Shown piece after piece: positions 37,677 to 46,294 of a DNA stretch of 64,000 nucleotides. The position numbers and the translations under genes are program-made. The notes under the pieces were generated by a model. It made no database searches. It was not told the origin of the DNA and saw nothing but the letters and a program-made list of their open reading frames with translations. Each line of letters begins with the position of its first letter. The first letter of the stretch is position 1. This stretch comes from Aquibacillus saliphilus (GTDB lineage: Bacteria > Bacillota > Bacilli > Bacillales > Amphibacillaceae): positions 412,077 through 476,076 of the forward strand of contig NZ_JAIZAP010000001.1 in assembly GCF_020404745.1 (NCBI RefSeq), read 5' to 3'.

Positions 37677-37725
37677 AAAATCTGACACCTTCTAAATGAA
37701 TACAATGAGGTGTCAGTTGTTTTTT
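37677..37725. terminator. bidirectional terminator between yfkK-like gene and the rnc repeat
   Basis: CTGACACCT pairs with AGGTGTCAG across 17 nt, with T-runs on both sides (TTGTTTTTT on plus, ATTTTTT on minus). It can end the yfkK-like transcript and that of rnc. Confidence 0.75.
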
Positions 37726-37812
37726 GTCTAGGAAATTATAAAATGGGACTGCTGTGGCTAACTAATTCCTAAGCTTTGCCACGTCCAGCTCCGGCGCCTG
37801 CGCTTTTGTTCT
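37724..37812 (-). repeat. dispersed intergenic repeat, short copy (after rnc)
   Basis: On the minus strand the block starts two bases after the rnc stop (GAACAAAAGCGCAGGCGCC), continues through GGAGCTGGACGTGGC and ends CCATTTTATAATTTCCTAGACA. Both ends match the long copy after rbgA; the inner palindromes are missing. A terminator hairpin follows, as in the long copy. Confidence 0.8.
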
Positions 37813-38502
37813 TTATAAACTACTTTGATAATCATCAATAGCTTTTTTGGCTGCACGTTGTTCTGCTTCTTTCTTAGTTCGACCGTAACCAACTCCAACT
37901 AAACTACCATTAATTTGGACCTCGGATACAAATTCTCGATTGTGTGCTGGGCCTCTTTCTTCAGTAATTTCATAATCAACAACACCATTTTTATTGCGCT
38001 GTACGATTTCCTGAAGTTGGCTTTTGTAATCCATCGCATGAGAAAAAGCACCTGTACTTATTTTGGGATAGACATATTTTTCTAAGAACTGAATAACTTG
38101 CTCGTACCCTAAGTCTAAATATAGTGCACCAATGAATGCTTCAAATACATCAGCAAGAAGTGCAGGGCGATTTCTACCACCAGTCAGTTCTTCACCTTTT
38201 CCAAGTAATATATAATCACTGAAGTCGATGTCATTTGCAAAGTTTACAAGCGAAGGTTCACATACAATCGATGCACGAAGCTTTGTCAACTCGCCTTCTG
38301 CCATTTCAGGGAATTCACGATATAAATACTGAGATACACCCAGTTCTAAAACAGCATCTCCAAGAAATTCTAATCGTTCATTATCCTCAAAATCTTTTTT
38401 ACGATGCTCATTCACATAAGATGAATGGGTAAATGCTTGCTTAAGCAAATTCTCATTACTAAATGAAATAGCCAATTTATCTTGTAACTGTTTAAAATTC
38501 AT
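37813..38502 (-). CDS. rnc: ribonuclease III
   Basis: RNase III cuts double-stranded RNA, processes rRNA and, in B. subtilis, silences prophage toxins. The signature [13 protein letters not shown] (about 42-54) with catalytic E and D, and the second acidic pair in [15 protein letters not shown] (about 116-130), are visible. The C-terminal double-stranded RNA-binding domain ends [15 protein letters not shown] (about 155-225). It has 229 residues, and AGGTGGAGAGACA precedes the ATG. Confidence 0.97.
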   Translation of the reverse strand: MNFKQLQDKLAISFSNENLLKQAFTHSSYVNEHRKKDFEDNERLEFLGDAVLELGVSQYLYREFPEMAEGELTKLRASIVCEPSLVNFANDIDFSDYILLGKGEELTGGRNRPALLADVFEAFIGALYLDLGYEQVIQFLEKYVYPKISTGAFSHAMDYKSQLQEIVQRNKNGVVDYEITEERGPAHNREFVSEVQINGSLVGVGYGRTKKEAEQRAAKKAIDDYQSSL

Positions 38503-38533
38503 TGTCTCTCCACCTACTAAATCTCTATGGTTA

Positions 38534-38568
38534 TATGGAGAAAGTCCCGCAAGTAGCGAGACTTTCCA
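38534..38568 (-). terminator. hairpin after acpP
   Basis: GGAAAGTCTCGC pairs with GCGGGACTTTCTCC (with one G-U) across five nt on the minus strand, about 50 nt after the acpP stop. No T-run follows, so its strength as a terminator is doubtful. Confidence 0.45.
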
Positions 38569-38613
38569 TAATTATCTACACTGCTGATAAACAGTATTTT
38601 GAAACGTAATGTA

Positions 38614-38847
38614 TTATTGCTTGCTGCTTATGTAGTTTACAGCATCGCCAACCGTTCCGATCTTTTCAGCATCTTCATCAGCAATTTCTAAATCGAACTC
38701 GTCTTCAAGCTCCATAACAAGCTCCACCACATCTAGAGAATCTGCTTCTAAGTCATCTTTAAAAGAAGCTTCCATTGTAACCTTAGATTCCTCAACATCC
38801 AAACGGTCAACAACTATCTTCTTTACGCGATCAAAAGTATCTGCCAT
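38614..38847 (-). CDS. acpP: acyl carrier protein
   Basis: The 77-residue carrier holds growing fatty acids on 4-phosphopantetheine. The attachment serine is in [18 protein letters not shown] (about residue 37). It is very acidic. ATG 38847 has AAAGGGGGTGAGG upstream; in-frame codons back to 38922 fall in the structured spacer and are not credible. A hairpin-rich 211-bp block separates it from fabG. Confidence 0.98.
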   Translation of the reverse strand: MADTFDRVKKIVVDRLDVEESKVTMEASFKDDLEADSLDVVELVMELEDEFDLEIADEDAEKIGTVGDAVNYISSKQ

Positions 38848-38870
38848 TGCAACCTCACCCCCTTTCAAAA

Positions 38871-39004
38871 AGTATAAAGCGTAGGCGACTGGTTTGGTCC
38901 GACTGGATAAGCAAAACCACAAAATGGCTGTGTTCTTTAGCCATGAAGTGGGATTGCTTATACAACGAGGACCTAGGAGCCGCAGCTAGGTTGAGTATAA
39001 AGCG
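38871..39004. repeat. hairpin-rich block flanked by 11-bp direct repeats (fabG-acpP spacer)
   Basis: AGTATAAAGCG occurs at 38871-38881 and 38994-39004. Between them is a nested palindrome (38917-38977): ATAAGCAA pairs with TTGCTTAT, inside it CCAC with GTGG, inside it ATGGCT with AGCCAT. A second hairpin (ACCTAG ... CTAGGT, 38980-39000) and a GACTGG/CGACTGG duplication (38887-38909) flank it. There is no open frame of note. It looks like a small non-autonomous repeat or a structured RNA. Confidence 0.6.
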
Positions 39005-39058
39005 AAACAGGCTTGGTAGTCGCGACATGCATAAGCAGAGCCCGGCATGTTGCCCGTC

Positions 39059-39799
39059 TTACATAACCATACCACCATCAACTTGGATAGTTTGACCAGT
39101 AATATAGTTTGCATCCTCTGACGCTAAAAACTTTACAACTCGAGCTACATCTTCACCCTTGCCTAGTTTTGCTAGAGGAATCATCTCCATCATACTAGAG
39201 CGCTGCTCATCTGTTAATTGATCCGTCATATCTGTCTCAATAAAGCCTGGAGCAATAGCATTGACGAGAATATTTCTTGAAGCAAGCTCTTTTGCTGTTG
39301 TTTTTGTCATACCGATGACACCGGCTTTTGCTGCGACATAATTCGCTTGTCCAGGATTACCACTAACACCAACTACAGAGGCGATGTTTATAATTCTTCC
39401 ACTTCTTTGTTTCATCATCTGTCTCGTAACGCCTTTGGTACATAGAAATACTCCTTTTAAATTAATGCGAATAACTTCATCAAACTCTTCTTCTTTCATT
39501 CGCATTAACAGGTTATCTCTAGTTATACCCGCATTATTAACAAGTATATCAAGACTTCCATATTCATCAACAATTTCTTTAATCATGCTTTTCACTTCGG
39601 ACTCATTTGATACATCTGCTTGAATCTTTATAGCATCGGTATCCAATTGCTTAATTTCATCAACGACTTTTTGCGCTTTTGCTTCACTACCCGCATAATT
39701 GACAACAACTTTAGCACCTTGACTAGCAAGCTCAAGTGCAATGGCTCTGCCAATTCCTCGTGAAGCGCCGGTTACAAGTGCAACTTTTCCTTTAATCAT
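39059..39799 (-). CDS. fabG: 3-oxoacyl-ACP reductase FabG
   Basis: FabG is the NADPH-dependent reductase of the fatty-acid elongation cycle. The SDR motifs are clear: [14 protein letters not shown] (about 9-22), [13 protein letters not shown], and the S-Y-K triad in [23 protein letters not shown] (cited to 20 or fewer: S at about 140, Y-x-x-x-K at about 153). It has 246 residues. Its ATG overlaps the fabD TAA by one base. Confidence 0.97.
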   Translation of the reverse strand: MIKGKVALVTGASRGIGRAIALELASQGAKVVVNYAGSEAKAQKVVDEIKQLDTDAIKIQADVSNESEVKSMIKEIVDEYGSLDILVNNAGITRDNLLMRMKEEEFDEVIRINLKGVFLCTKGVTRQMMKQRSGRIINIASVVGVSGNPGQANYVAAKAGVIGMTKTTAKELASRNILVNAIAPGFIETDMTDQLTDEQRSSMMEMIPLAKLGKGEDVARVVKFLASEDANYITGQTIQVDGGMVM

Positions 39800-40749
39800 T
39801 AGGATGATTCCTCCTTATACCAATTGATAAACGTTTCTAATGATTCAGGGTCTTGAACAGCAAATGTCGTCATTTTACGATTCACCTTTTTAACTAGACC
39901 ATTTAAGACTTTGCCACTACCGATTTCGACGATTGCGTCCAAGTCTTCTTTCATCATATTTTCAATTGTTTCTTCAAATCTAACTGGCGAATAGAGTTGT
40001 TTTAATAATAAATCAATAATTTCGCTTTTTCTTTTAACTGGTTCTGCCGTTACATTAGCATAGACTGGAATTTCAGCATCAAAGAACTCTATTTTCTCAA
40101 GAGCCTTAGAAAATTGTTCTGATGCTGGTTCCATTAACCTAGAGTGAAAAGGACCAGAAACATTTAACGGAATTACTCGTTTAACTCCGTTTGCTTTTAA
40201 TTTATCAGAAGCTTGCTCAATTCCAAGTCTTGTACCAGAAATTACGACTTGACCCGGACAATTCAGATTAGCAATATCCACTATTTCATCAGAAGAATCA
40301 TTCACTTCCGCTAATACCTCAGTGATCATCTCGACCTTAGCACCTAGTACTGCTGCCATCGCACCTTTTCCTTTAGGATAAGCTCTTTCCATCAATGTTC
40401 CTCTTGTTCTTACTAACGGTAAAGCTTCTTCAAGGCGTAGCGCGCCAGAAGCAACTAATGCACTATACTCCCCTAGACTATGTCCAGCTGTCATCACTGG
40501 ATAAATATCGTTATTGTTCAATAACTTACTTATAACAGCACTTGTTAATAGTAAAGACGGTTGGGCATTTTCAGTATTAGTAAGTTCCTCAGCCGGCCCT
40601 TCAAACATTAATGTTGTTAACGGAAAATCCAACAACTCATCAGCCTGGTCAAACAGTTTTTTAACACCAGCATACTTGCTGTACATTTCCTTTCCCATTC
40701 CCACTTTTTGAGAGCCTTGTCCTGGATAGACAAAAGCTACTTTCTTCAT
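39799..40749 (-). CDS. fabD: malonyl-CoA:ACP transacylase FabD
   Basis: FabD moves malonyl groups from CoA to ACP. The N-terminus [16 protein letters not shown], the nucleophile serine in [11 protein letters not shown] (about residue 92) and the GPFHSRLM histidine region (about 198) are visible. It has 316 residues. ATG 40749 (M-K-K-V-A) is supported by GAGGAGGAGTAAA at the end of plsX; upstream ATG 40764 overlaps plsX further. Confidence 0.97.
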   Translation of the reverse strand: MKKVAFVYPGQGSQKVGMGKEMYSKYAGVKKLFDQADELLDFPLTTLMFEGPAEELTNTENAQPSLLLTSAVISKLLNNNDIYPVMTAGHSLGEYSALVASGALRLEEALPLVRTRGTLMERAYPKGKGAMAAVLGAKVEMITEVLAEVNDSSDEIVDIANLNCPGQVVISGTRLGIEQASDKLKANGVKRVIPLNVSGPFHSRLMEPASEQFSKALEKIEFFDAEIPVYANVTAEPVKRKSEIIDLLLKQLYSPVRFEETIENMMKEDLDAIVEIGSGKVLNGLVKKVNRKMTTFAVQDPESLETFINWYKEESS

Positions 40750-40750
40750 T

Positions 40751-41752
40751 TTACTCCTCCTCATCTACCTGGATTGATTTCATTGTTTCTTCGATTGTGC
40801 CAGTGACATTGTGATCCACCATGTGACAGGCTTGTTTAATTGCATTAAAAATCGCACGCGAATTAGAAGATCCATGGGCTTTGATCACTGGTGATGCCAA
40901 CCCAAATAAACCAGCTCCACCATATTCTGAATAATCCAATTGATCTTTTAGCCCTTTTAAGTCAGATTTAATTAACCCTGCAGCTAGCTTCGTTTTCATA
41001 TTTGTCATGAACGTTTTTTTGATCATGGAAAACATGGTTTGCGCAGTACCTTCTATGGTCTTCAAAGCAATGTTACCACTGAATCCATCAGTAACAACGA
41101 CATCAGCAACGCCGTTAAGTAAATCACGCGCTTCTACATTGCCAATAAAGTTGATTGGCGTTTGCTTTAATTGTTCGAAGGCTTTTTTAGTTAGCTCGTT
41201 TCCTTTTCCATCCTCTGTACCAATGTTTAACAATCCAACTCTTGGAGAGGGTATTCCTCGGACTTGTTCCGTATAGATAGAACCCATGATTCCGTATTGA
41301 ACTAAATGTTGCGCCTTAGCATCCACGTTAGCACCAACATCTAAAAGTAAGAATCCTTTCCCGTCTTGTGTTGGCAAGGTTGGACTTAAAGCTGGACGGT
41401 CAATTCCTTTTATACGTCCAACAACAAACAAACCAGCACTCATCAATGCACCTGTGTTTCCTGCCGATATGCAGGCATCCGCTCTTTTTTCTTTCACTTC
41501 TTTTGCCATTAGTACAAGTGAGGAATTTTTCTTTCTACGCACTGCTCGAACAGGCTCATCATCACCAGTAATTACTTCAGTAGTATGTAAAATCTTAATA
41601 TTGGTCGAATCACTTAAGTAAGAAGATATTTTTTCTTCGTCACCAACTAAAGTAATTTCTAAGTTAGCGATCTCTTTGACAGCTTCCATCGCACCTAAAA
41701 CAATTTCCTTTGGTGCATGATCTCCGCCCATTGCGTCAATGGCTAAATTCAT
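40751..41752 (-). CDS. plsX: phosphate acyltransferase PlsX
   Basis: PlsX makes acyl-phosphate from acyl-ACP for phospholipid synthesis with PlsY. The start [22 protein letters not shown] motif ([14 protein letters not shown]), the [17 protein letters not shown] segment and [14 protein letters not shown] are characteristic. It has 333 residues and lies three nt after fapR. Confidence 0.97.
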   Translation of the reverse strand: MNLAIDAMGGDHAPKEIVLGAMEAVKEIANLEITLVGDEEKISSYLSDSTNIKILHTTEVITGDDEPVRAVRRKKNSSLVLMAKEVKEKRADACISAGNTGALMSAGLFVVGRIKGIDRPALSPTLPTQDGKGFLLLDVGANVDAKAQHLVQYGIMGSIYTEQVRGIPSPRVGLLNIGTEDGKGNELTKKAFEQLKQTPINFIGNVEARDLLNGVADVVVTDGFSGNIALKTIEGTAQTMFSMIKKTFMTNMKTKLAAGLIKSDLKGLKDQLDYSEYGGAGLFGLASPVIKAHGSSNSRAIFNAIKQACHMVDHNVTGTIEETMKSIQVDEEE

Positions 41753-41755
41753 ACT

Positions 41756-42328
41756 TTATTCTCCTTTTTGTTCGTTTGAACGAAACATTTCAAATACACC
41801 AGAAAATACTTTTTCAGTCTCTACAAAGCTGTCTACTTCTACAGTAGTTCTATCTTTTTGTTCCGCGTTAATTACCTTAGCTTTTGCTACCACTCGTTCT
41901 CCCTGCTTAACCTGATTCGTAAATTTAATTTCCGCTCCTCTAGTCAAAGCTAGTTCATCATTAATGACAGCTACTGCAAGAGAATTAGCTTGAGCAAACA
42001 AGTGGTGACCACGTGCAATTTTATTTCGAGAAAAAACATGTTCATCTCTAATATCTAAAATAGAGATAGCTCGTTTATCTAATTCAAGATCAATAACTTC
42101 ACCAATAACTTCATCAATCGGCAAGGCCTTTACTGTCTCATTCCATTGATAGGTCGCTACTGACTTAATACGTTCTCTCAACTCAGGTATCGATAGTTCC
42201 ATTCGATCTAAACGTATCGTTTGGATACTCACTTCAAATTTTTTAGCTAAATCTTCATCAGTTATAAAAGGCATTTCCTCTATTGTTTCTTTGAGCTGTA
42301 ATTGCCTATTTTTTTTATTTCTTCTCAT
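41756..42328 (-). CDS. fapR: FapR, malonyl-CoA-responsive lipid-synthesis repressor
   Basis: FapR represses fatty-acid and phospholipid genes until malonyl-CoA binds. The N-terminal helix-turn-helix ([22 protein letters not shown], cited in part, about 19-40) leads by a linker to a hot-dog-fold domain (about 70-185, with [16 protein letters not shown]). It has 190 residues. It heads fapR-plsX-fabD-fabG, and its promoter carries a FapR box, indicating autoregulation as in B. subtilis. Confidence 0.97.
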   Translation of the reverse strand: MRRNKKNRQLQLKETIEEMPFITDEDLAKKFEVSIQTIRLDRMELSIPELRERIKSVATYQWNETVKALPIDEVIGEVIDLELDKRAISILDIRDEHVFSRNKIARGHHLFAQANSLAVAVINDELALTRGAEIKFTNQVKQGERVVAKAKVINAEQKDRTTVEVDSFVETEKVFSGVFEMFRSNEQKGE

Positions 42329-42394
42329 TTGCTCACACCATCCAAGTTATCCCTAATAGCTAAACAAACAGCGTAATAGTTAAATGTATTTATA

Positions 42395-42414
42395 AATTAA
42401 GACTAGGTACTAAT
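42395..42414 (-). promoter_or_regulatory. FapR operator
   Basis: The minus strand reads ATTAGTACCTAGTCTTAATT, agreeing with the FapR operator described in Bacillus. It begins just downstream of the -10 and covers the start site of the fapR promoter. Confidence 0.85.
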
Positions 42415-42417
42415 AGT

Positions 42418-42446
42418 AATATATAATACCAATAAAAATTATGCAA
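42418..42446 (-). promoter_or_regulatory. sigma-A promoter of fapR-plsX-fabD-fabG
   Basis: TTGCAT, 17-nt spacer, TATATT on the minus strand, ending next to the FapR box and beginning ten nt after the recG stop. Confidence 0.7.
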
Positions 42447-42455
42447 GCATAGCCT

Positions 42456-44498
42456 TTAATCTAAAGTTACACCTTTTTCAATTTCTTCGTTTAACATTTC
42501 CTTTAAGTTTCCATATGATTTATCATTATTTAATAAATTCGCATAAATAATTTCCTGGGCATCATTTCTAGCTGTTTCTAAAGCTCGATAATCATGAACC
42601 ATATCACCAACTCTAAATTCAGGTAAACCACTTTGCTTTTTACCGAAAAAGTCCCCTGGTCCTCTTAACTGTAAATCTTGTTCAGATAGTTCAAATCCAT
42701 TTGTTGTTTCTGTCATAATTCGCATTCTTTCTTTTCCTACATCACTTTTGGGGTCTGCTAATAGAATGCAATAGCTTTGAACTTGACCTCTCCCTACACG
42801 ACCCCGGAGTTGATGTAATTGCGATAAACCAAAACGCTCTGCATCATAGATAACCATTATTGTTGCATTTGGTACATTGACGCCAACCTCAACAACAGTT
42901 GTTGAAACAAGCACCTGTAGTTCATTATTAGCGTATTTGTTCATTACTTCATCTTTTTCTGTAGTATGTAACCTACCGTGCATTAGTCCGACATGAATGT
43001 CAGGTTCAAAATAAGAAACCAACTGTTGATGAAGATCTACAGCATTTTGAATATCCAACTTATCACTTTCTTCAATAAGTGGACAGATTACATAAGCTTG
43101 ATATCCTTGATCAACCTCTTTTTGGATAAATTGGAGTACGCGGTTGAGCATGTTATCTTTTACCCAATAGGTCTGAACTTCTTTCCGACCAGAAGGCATC
43201 TCATCAATTTGTGATACATCCATATCTCCAAAAGCAGTAATAGCTAAAGTTCTAGGAATCGGTGTAGCAGTCATAAATAACACATCAGGATTAAGCCCTT
43301 TGTCTCTTAATGTTCTCCGTTGTTTAACACCAAAACGGTGTTGTTCATCGACAATTGCCATTCCAAGGTTGTTAAATACAACTTCTTCCTGTATCAATGC
43401 ATGTGTTCCAATGATGATATCGGCTTTATTTGTTTTAATCAACTCAAGTATTTCTTTTCTTTTTTTCCCTTTGACTGACCCTGTTAATAATACAACATTG
43501 GCCCTATCCGTGAATAAACTTTTTAGAGATTGATAATGTTGCTCAGCTAAAATTTCGGTAGGAACCATCAGTGCTCCTTGTTTTCCAGCTGTAATTGACG
43601 CATATAAACAAATTGCTGCGACAGCTGTTTTTCCTGAACCGACATCCCCCTGTAGTAATCGGTTCATATGAAAAGAAGAGCGCATATCAATAAGAATTTC
43701 TTTCAGTGACCTTAACTGAGCTCTTGTCAGTGTAAAAGGTAACTCTTTAATAAATTCGTCAACATTCACCTGATTAAATAGTTGGCTATTACCTTGTGTA
43801 GCCTCTCTGTTTCGTTTTCTTAACCATTGCATTTTGAGCTGGAATAAAAGAAATTCTTCATATGTAATTCTTCTTCTGGCATGTTTTAACGTTTGATTGT
43901 TCGTTGGAAAGTGCATTTGAAATAGTGCTTCGTTTCTCTTTGGTAATTTATACTCCTGCAAATAGCTAGTAGGAAGTATTTCCTTTATATCGTTTTTATA
44001 CTGTAAAAAGGCCTGACGTATAATTTTTTTAAGCTGCTGATTTTTTACATTCCCTTTTTGAGGATAGACTGGCTGTATTGGTGCTTGGCTATTAGCCTGC
44101 CCTTTCTTATAATTACTAACGGTGATTTGTAAGCGATGTTGGTTCCACTTACCAGTCACCGTAACGGTATCACCATGCTGCAGTTGCTTTTTCGCAAAGG
44201 GGCGATTAAACATAACTGCTTTAACGACTACATGTTCCACCTGTAATGTTACTACTAATCTGGACTTCTTTTTCCCAAAAAAGGTTAGCGTAGGTTCTCC
44301 AATGACTTCTCCCTCAATGGTCACTTTATCATCATGAATTAGTTCACTTAAAGGTTTTATTTCATAGATATCGTATCTATTTGGAAAATAAAACAACAAA
44401 TCTTCAACAGTATTGATACCAATTTCAGTGAAATTCTCTTGCAGCTTATCTCCTATTCCCTTAACGTTACTAACCGGTTCATTCAACAAATTGCTCAC
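42456..44498 (-). CDS. recG: ATP-dependent DNA helicase RecG
   Basis: RecG remodels stalled forks and branched DNA. The N-terminal wedge/OB domain spans about 1-180 (VTVTGKWNQHRLQIT). Helicase motifs: I in LLQGDVGSGKTAVAAI (about 277-292), II as DEQHRFGVKQR (about 375), III MTATPIPRTLA and VI QLRGRVGRG. It has 680 residues. The start overlaps sdaAA by four nt. Confidence 0.97.
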   Translation of the reverse strand: MSNLLNEPVSNVKGIGDKLQENFTEIGINTVEDLLFYFPNRYDIYEIKPLSELIHDDKVTIEGEVIGEPTLTFFGKKKSRLVVTLQVEHVVVKAVMFNRPFAKKQLQHGDTVTVTGKWNQHRLQITVSNYKKGQANSQAPIQPVYPQKGNVKNQQLKKIIRQAFLQYKNDIKEILPTSYLQEYKLPKRNEALFQMHFPTNNQTLKHARRRITYEEFLLFQLKMQWLRKRNREATQGNSQLFNQVNVDEFIKELPFTLTRAQLRSLKEILIDMRSSFHMNRLLQGDVGSGKTAVAAICLYASITAGKQGALMVPTEILAEQHYQSLKSLFTDRANVVLLTGSVKGKKRKEILELIKTNKADIIIGTHALIQEEVVFNNLGMAIVDEQHRFGVKQRRTLRDKGLNPDVLFMTATPIPRTLAITAFGDMDVSQIDEMPSGRKEVQTYWVKDNMLNRVLQFIQKEVDQGYQAYVICPLIEESDKLDIQNAVDLHQQLVSYFEPDIHVGLMHGRLHTTEKDEVMNKYANNELQVLVSTTVVEVGVNVPNATIMVIYDAERFGLSQLHQLRGRVGRGQVQSYCILLADPKSDVGKERMRIMTETTNGFELSEQDLQLRGPGDFFGKKQSGLPEFRVGDMVHDYRALETARNDAQEIIYANLLNNDKSYGNLKEMLNEEIEKGVTLD

Positions 44499-45382
44499 TC
44501 TTTCTCTACCGGGATACCATATATTTTTGATGCTAAAGCACGTCCTGTAGGAGTTGCCGCTAGGCCTCCTTCTGCAGTTTCTCTTAATGCGCTTGGCATC
44601 GTTTTACCGATGCGATACATAGCACCAATTACTTCATCACAAGGAATTCTACTTGTAACACCAGCTAAAGCCATATCGGCAGAAACAATCGCGTTGGACG
44701 CACCTGCAGCATTTCTTTTCACGCATGGTACCTCTACTAAACCAGCTACCGGATCACAAACCAAACCAAGCATATTCTTAAGTGTAATCGCGAATGCCTC
44801 TGAGCTTTGCTGTGGTGTACCACCAGCCATTTCTACAATAGCTGCAGAAGCCATAGCCGATGCAGAACCAACTTCAGCTTGACAGCCACCTGCAGCACCT
44901 GAGATAAATGCATTGTTTGCTACGACATAGCCAAATGCTCCTGAGGTAAATAAAAAGCGGATCATTTGTTCTCGAGTTGGATTCAACTTATTCTTCACAG
45001 CAAACAACGTACCTGGTACACAACCAGCACTACCGGCAGTTGGTGTTGCGCAAATGGTGCCCATTGCTGCATTCACTTCATTAGTTGCTACAGCTTTACT
45101 AACAGCATCCAGTAACAATGTACCGGATAATGGGTCTTGTTCTGTTATATACTTTTGTAATAATACTGCATCTCCACCAGTTAATCCTGAATGAGAAGAG
45201 ACGCCTTTTAAACCTTCCTCTACTGCATCCTCCATTACTTGGAGGTTTTTTTCCATTTGGCTCATCACATCTTCTTTTGTCCGGTCGTTAACATCCATTT
45301 CCTGCCTGATCATTACTTCTGATAATTGAATCTTTTCATGGTTTGCAATTTCTACTAATTCAGCTACATTTCTAAACAACAT
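44495..45382 (-). CDS. sdaAA: L-serine dehydratase alpha subunit, iron-sulfur type
   Basis: With sdaAB it turns L-serine into pyruvate and ammonia using a 4Fe-4S cluster. Cysteines expected as ligands are in MGTICATPTAGSAGCVPG (about 130-150), GGCQAEVG and GLVCDPVAG ... VEVPCVKRN. ATG 45382 (M-L-F-R-N) is preferred because ATGGAGGGGATACGC precedes it; ATG 45397 overlaps that site. It has 295 residues. Confidence 0.96.
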   Translation of the reverse strand: MLFRNVAELVEIANHEKIQLSEVMIRQEMDVNDRTKEDVMSQMEKNLQVMEDAVEEGLKGVSSHSGLTGGDAVLLQKYITEQDPLSGTLLLDAVSKAVATNEVNAAMGTICATPTAGSAGCVPGTLFAVKNKLNPTREQMIRFLFTSGAFGYVVANNAFISGAAGGCQAEVGSASAMASAAIVEMAGGTPQQSSEAFAITLKNMLGLVCDPVAGLVEVPCVKRNAAGASNAIVSADMALAGVTSRIPCDEVIGAMYRIGKTMPSALRETAEGGLAATPTGRALASKIYGIPVEKE

Positions 45383-45452
45383 GCGTATCCCCTCCATTTG
45401 CTTAAAAGTTGCTCAATCATCGTTGTTCAAATAGACATCTAGAAATTTTATT

Positions 45453-46115
45453 TTAATCTACAATTCTCGCTATTTGTAGAATATGATCAGCTTCTTCTAA
45501 TTCTTGAATGATATTTTCTTCCACATTTTGATCAACTTCAATTATCATTAAAGCTTCTTTTCCCAAATCTTTTCTAGATACTTCCATTCTCCCGATATTA
45601 ATTTCATGTCTAGCTAAAATTTGAGTTACCGAAGCAATTGCTCCAAACCGGTCATTATGCATAACAAGAATTGCTGGATGATTTCCAGAAAGGTGTAGTT
45701 CAAAACCATTTAATTCGGTAATTTCCACCTTTCCACCACCGATAGAAACTCCTACTAGTTCCATGTCTTCCTTGCCATTGCCAATTTTAATCCGAGTCGT
45801 ATTGGGATGGTCCGTAGCTGCCTCATCCTGGTAGAAAACTACATTCCATCCTTTTTCTTTTGCTATATCTAAAGAGCTGCTTATCCTTGTATCATCAGTA
45901 TCAAAACCAAGTAGACCTCCTACGATAGCTACATCTGTTCCATGACCTTTGTACGTTTTAGCAAAAGAACCATAGAGATGAACCTCCGCCCATGTCGGAT
46001 CCATGCCAAAAAGAGTTCTAGCTGCTTTTCCAATTCTAGCAGCCCCTGCAGTATGAGAACTAGACGGGCCAATCATAACAGGGCCAATAATATCAAAAAC
46101 GGATTTGAATTTCAT
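45453..46115 (-). CDS. sdaAB: L-serine dehydratase beta subunit, iron-sulfur type
   Basis: The 220-residue subunit has the N-terminal FDIIGPVMIGPSSSHTAGAAR motif (cited to 20: about residues 7-27) with conserved SSSHT, and a C-terminal ACT domain (about 145-218, ILVMHNDRFGAIASVTQIL). It lies 70 nt upstream of sdaAA on the same transcript. A perfect 8-bp-arm inverted repeat lies about 32 nt upstream of its start. Confidence 0.96.
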   Translation of the reverse strand: MKFKSVFDIIGPVMIGPSSSHTAGAARIGKAARTLFGMDPTWAEVHLYGSFAKTYKGHGTDVAIVGGLLGFDTDDTRISSSLDIAKEKGWNVVFYQDEAATDHPNTTRIKIGNGKEDMELVGVSIGGGKVEITELNGFELHLSGNHPAILVMHNDRFGAIASVTQILARHEINIGRMEVSRKDLGKEALMIIEVDQNVEENIIQELEEADHILQIARIVD

Positions 46116-46146
46116 TCTAACACCGTCCTTTTAAAAGATTTCTGGT

Positions 46147-46163
46147 GAAGGATAAATCCTTCA
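46147..46163 (-). promoter_or_regulatory. inverted repeat upstream of sdaAB
   Basis: TGAAGGAT-AA-ATCCTTCA (arms of eight, about 46146-46163) lies between a TATACT -10-like hexamer and the sdaAB start. The hexamer has no good -35. It could be an operator or an RNA hairpin in the leader. Confidence 0.3.
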
Positions 46164-46254
46164 TACCAAGTATAAAGGGTACTAATAAAAAAAAGAAGCG
46201 ACTTATTTATTTTTTATTTCTACAATCTACTACTTTGTCTTTTTTACCACATAG

Positions 46255-46288
46255 GTAAAGCCCTCTCTTATACAGGAAAGGGCTTTAC
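46255..46288 (-). terminator. hairpin after fakA
   Basis: GTAAAGCCC pairs with GGGCTTTAC across 16 nt, seven nt after the fakA stop. The T-run is on the plus side (AATTTTTT); the minus-strand tail is weak. Confidence 0.5.
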
Positions 46289-46294
46289 AATTTT

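Noticed and set aside
46116..46294. T-box or other riboswitch upstream of sdaAB
   Set aside because: No T-box core sequence and no antiterminator pairing were found; only a short dyad.
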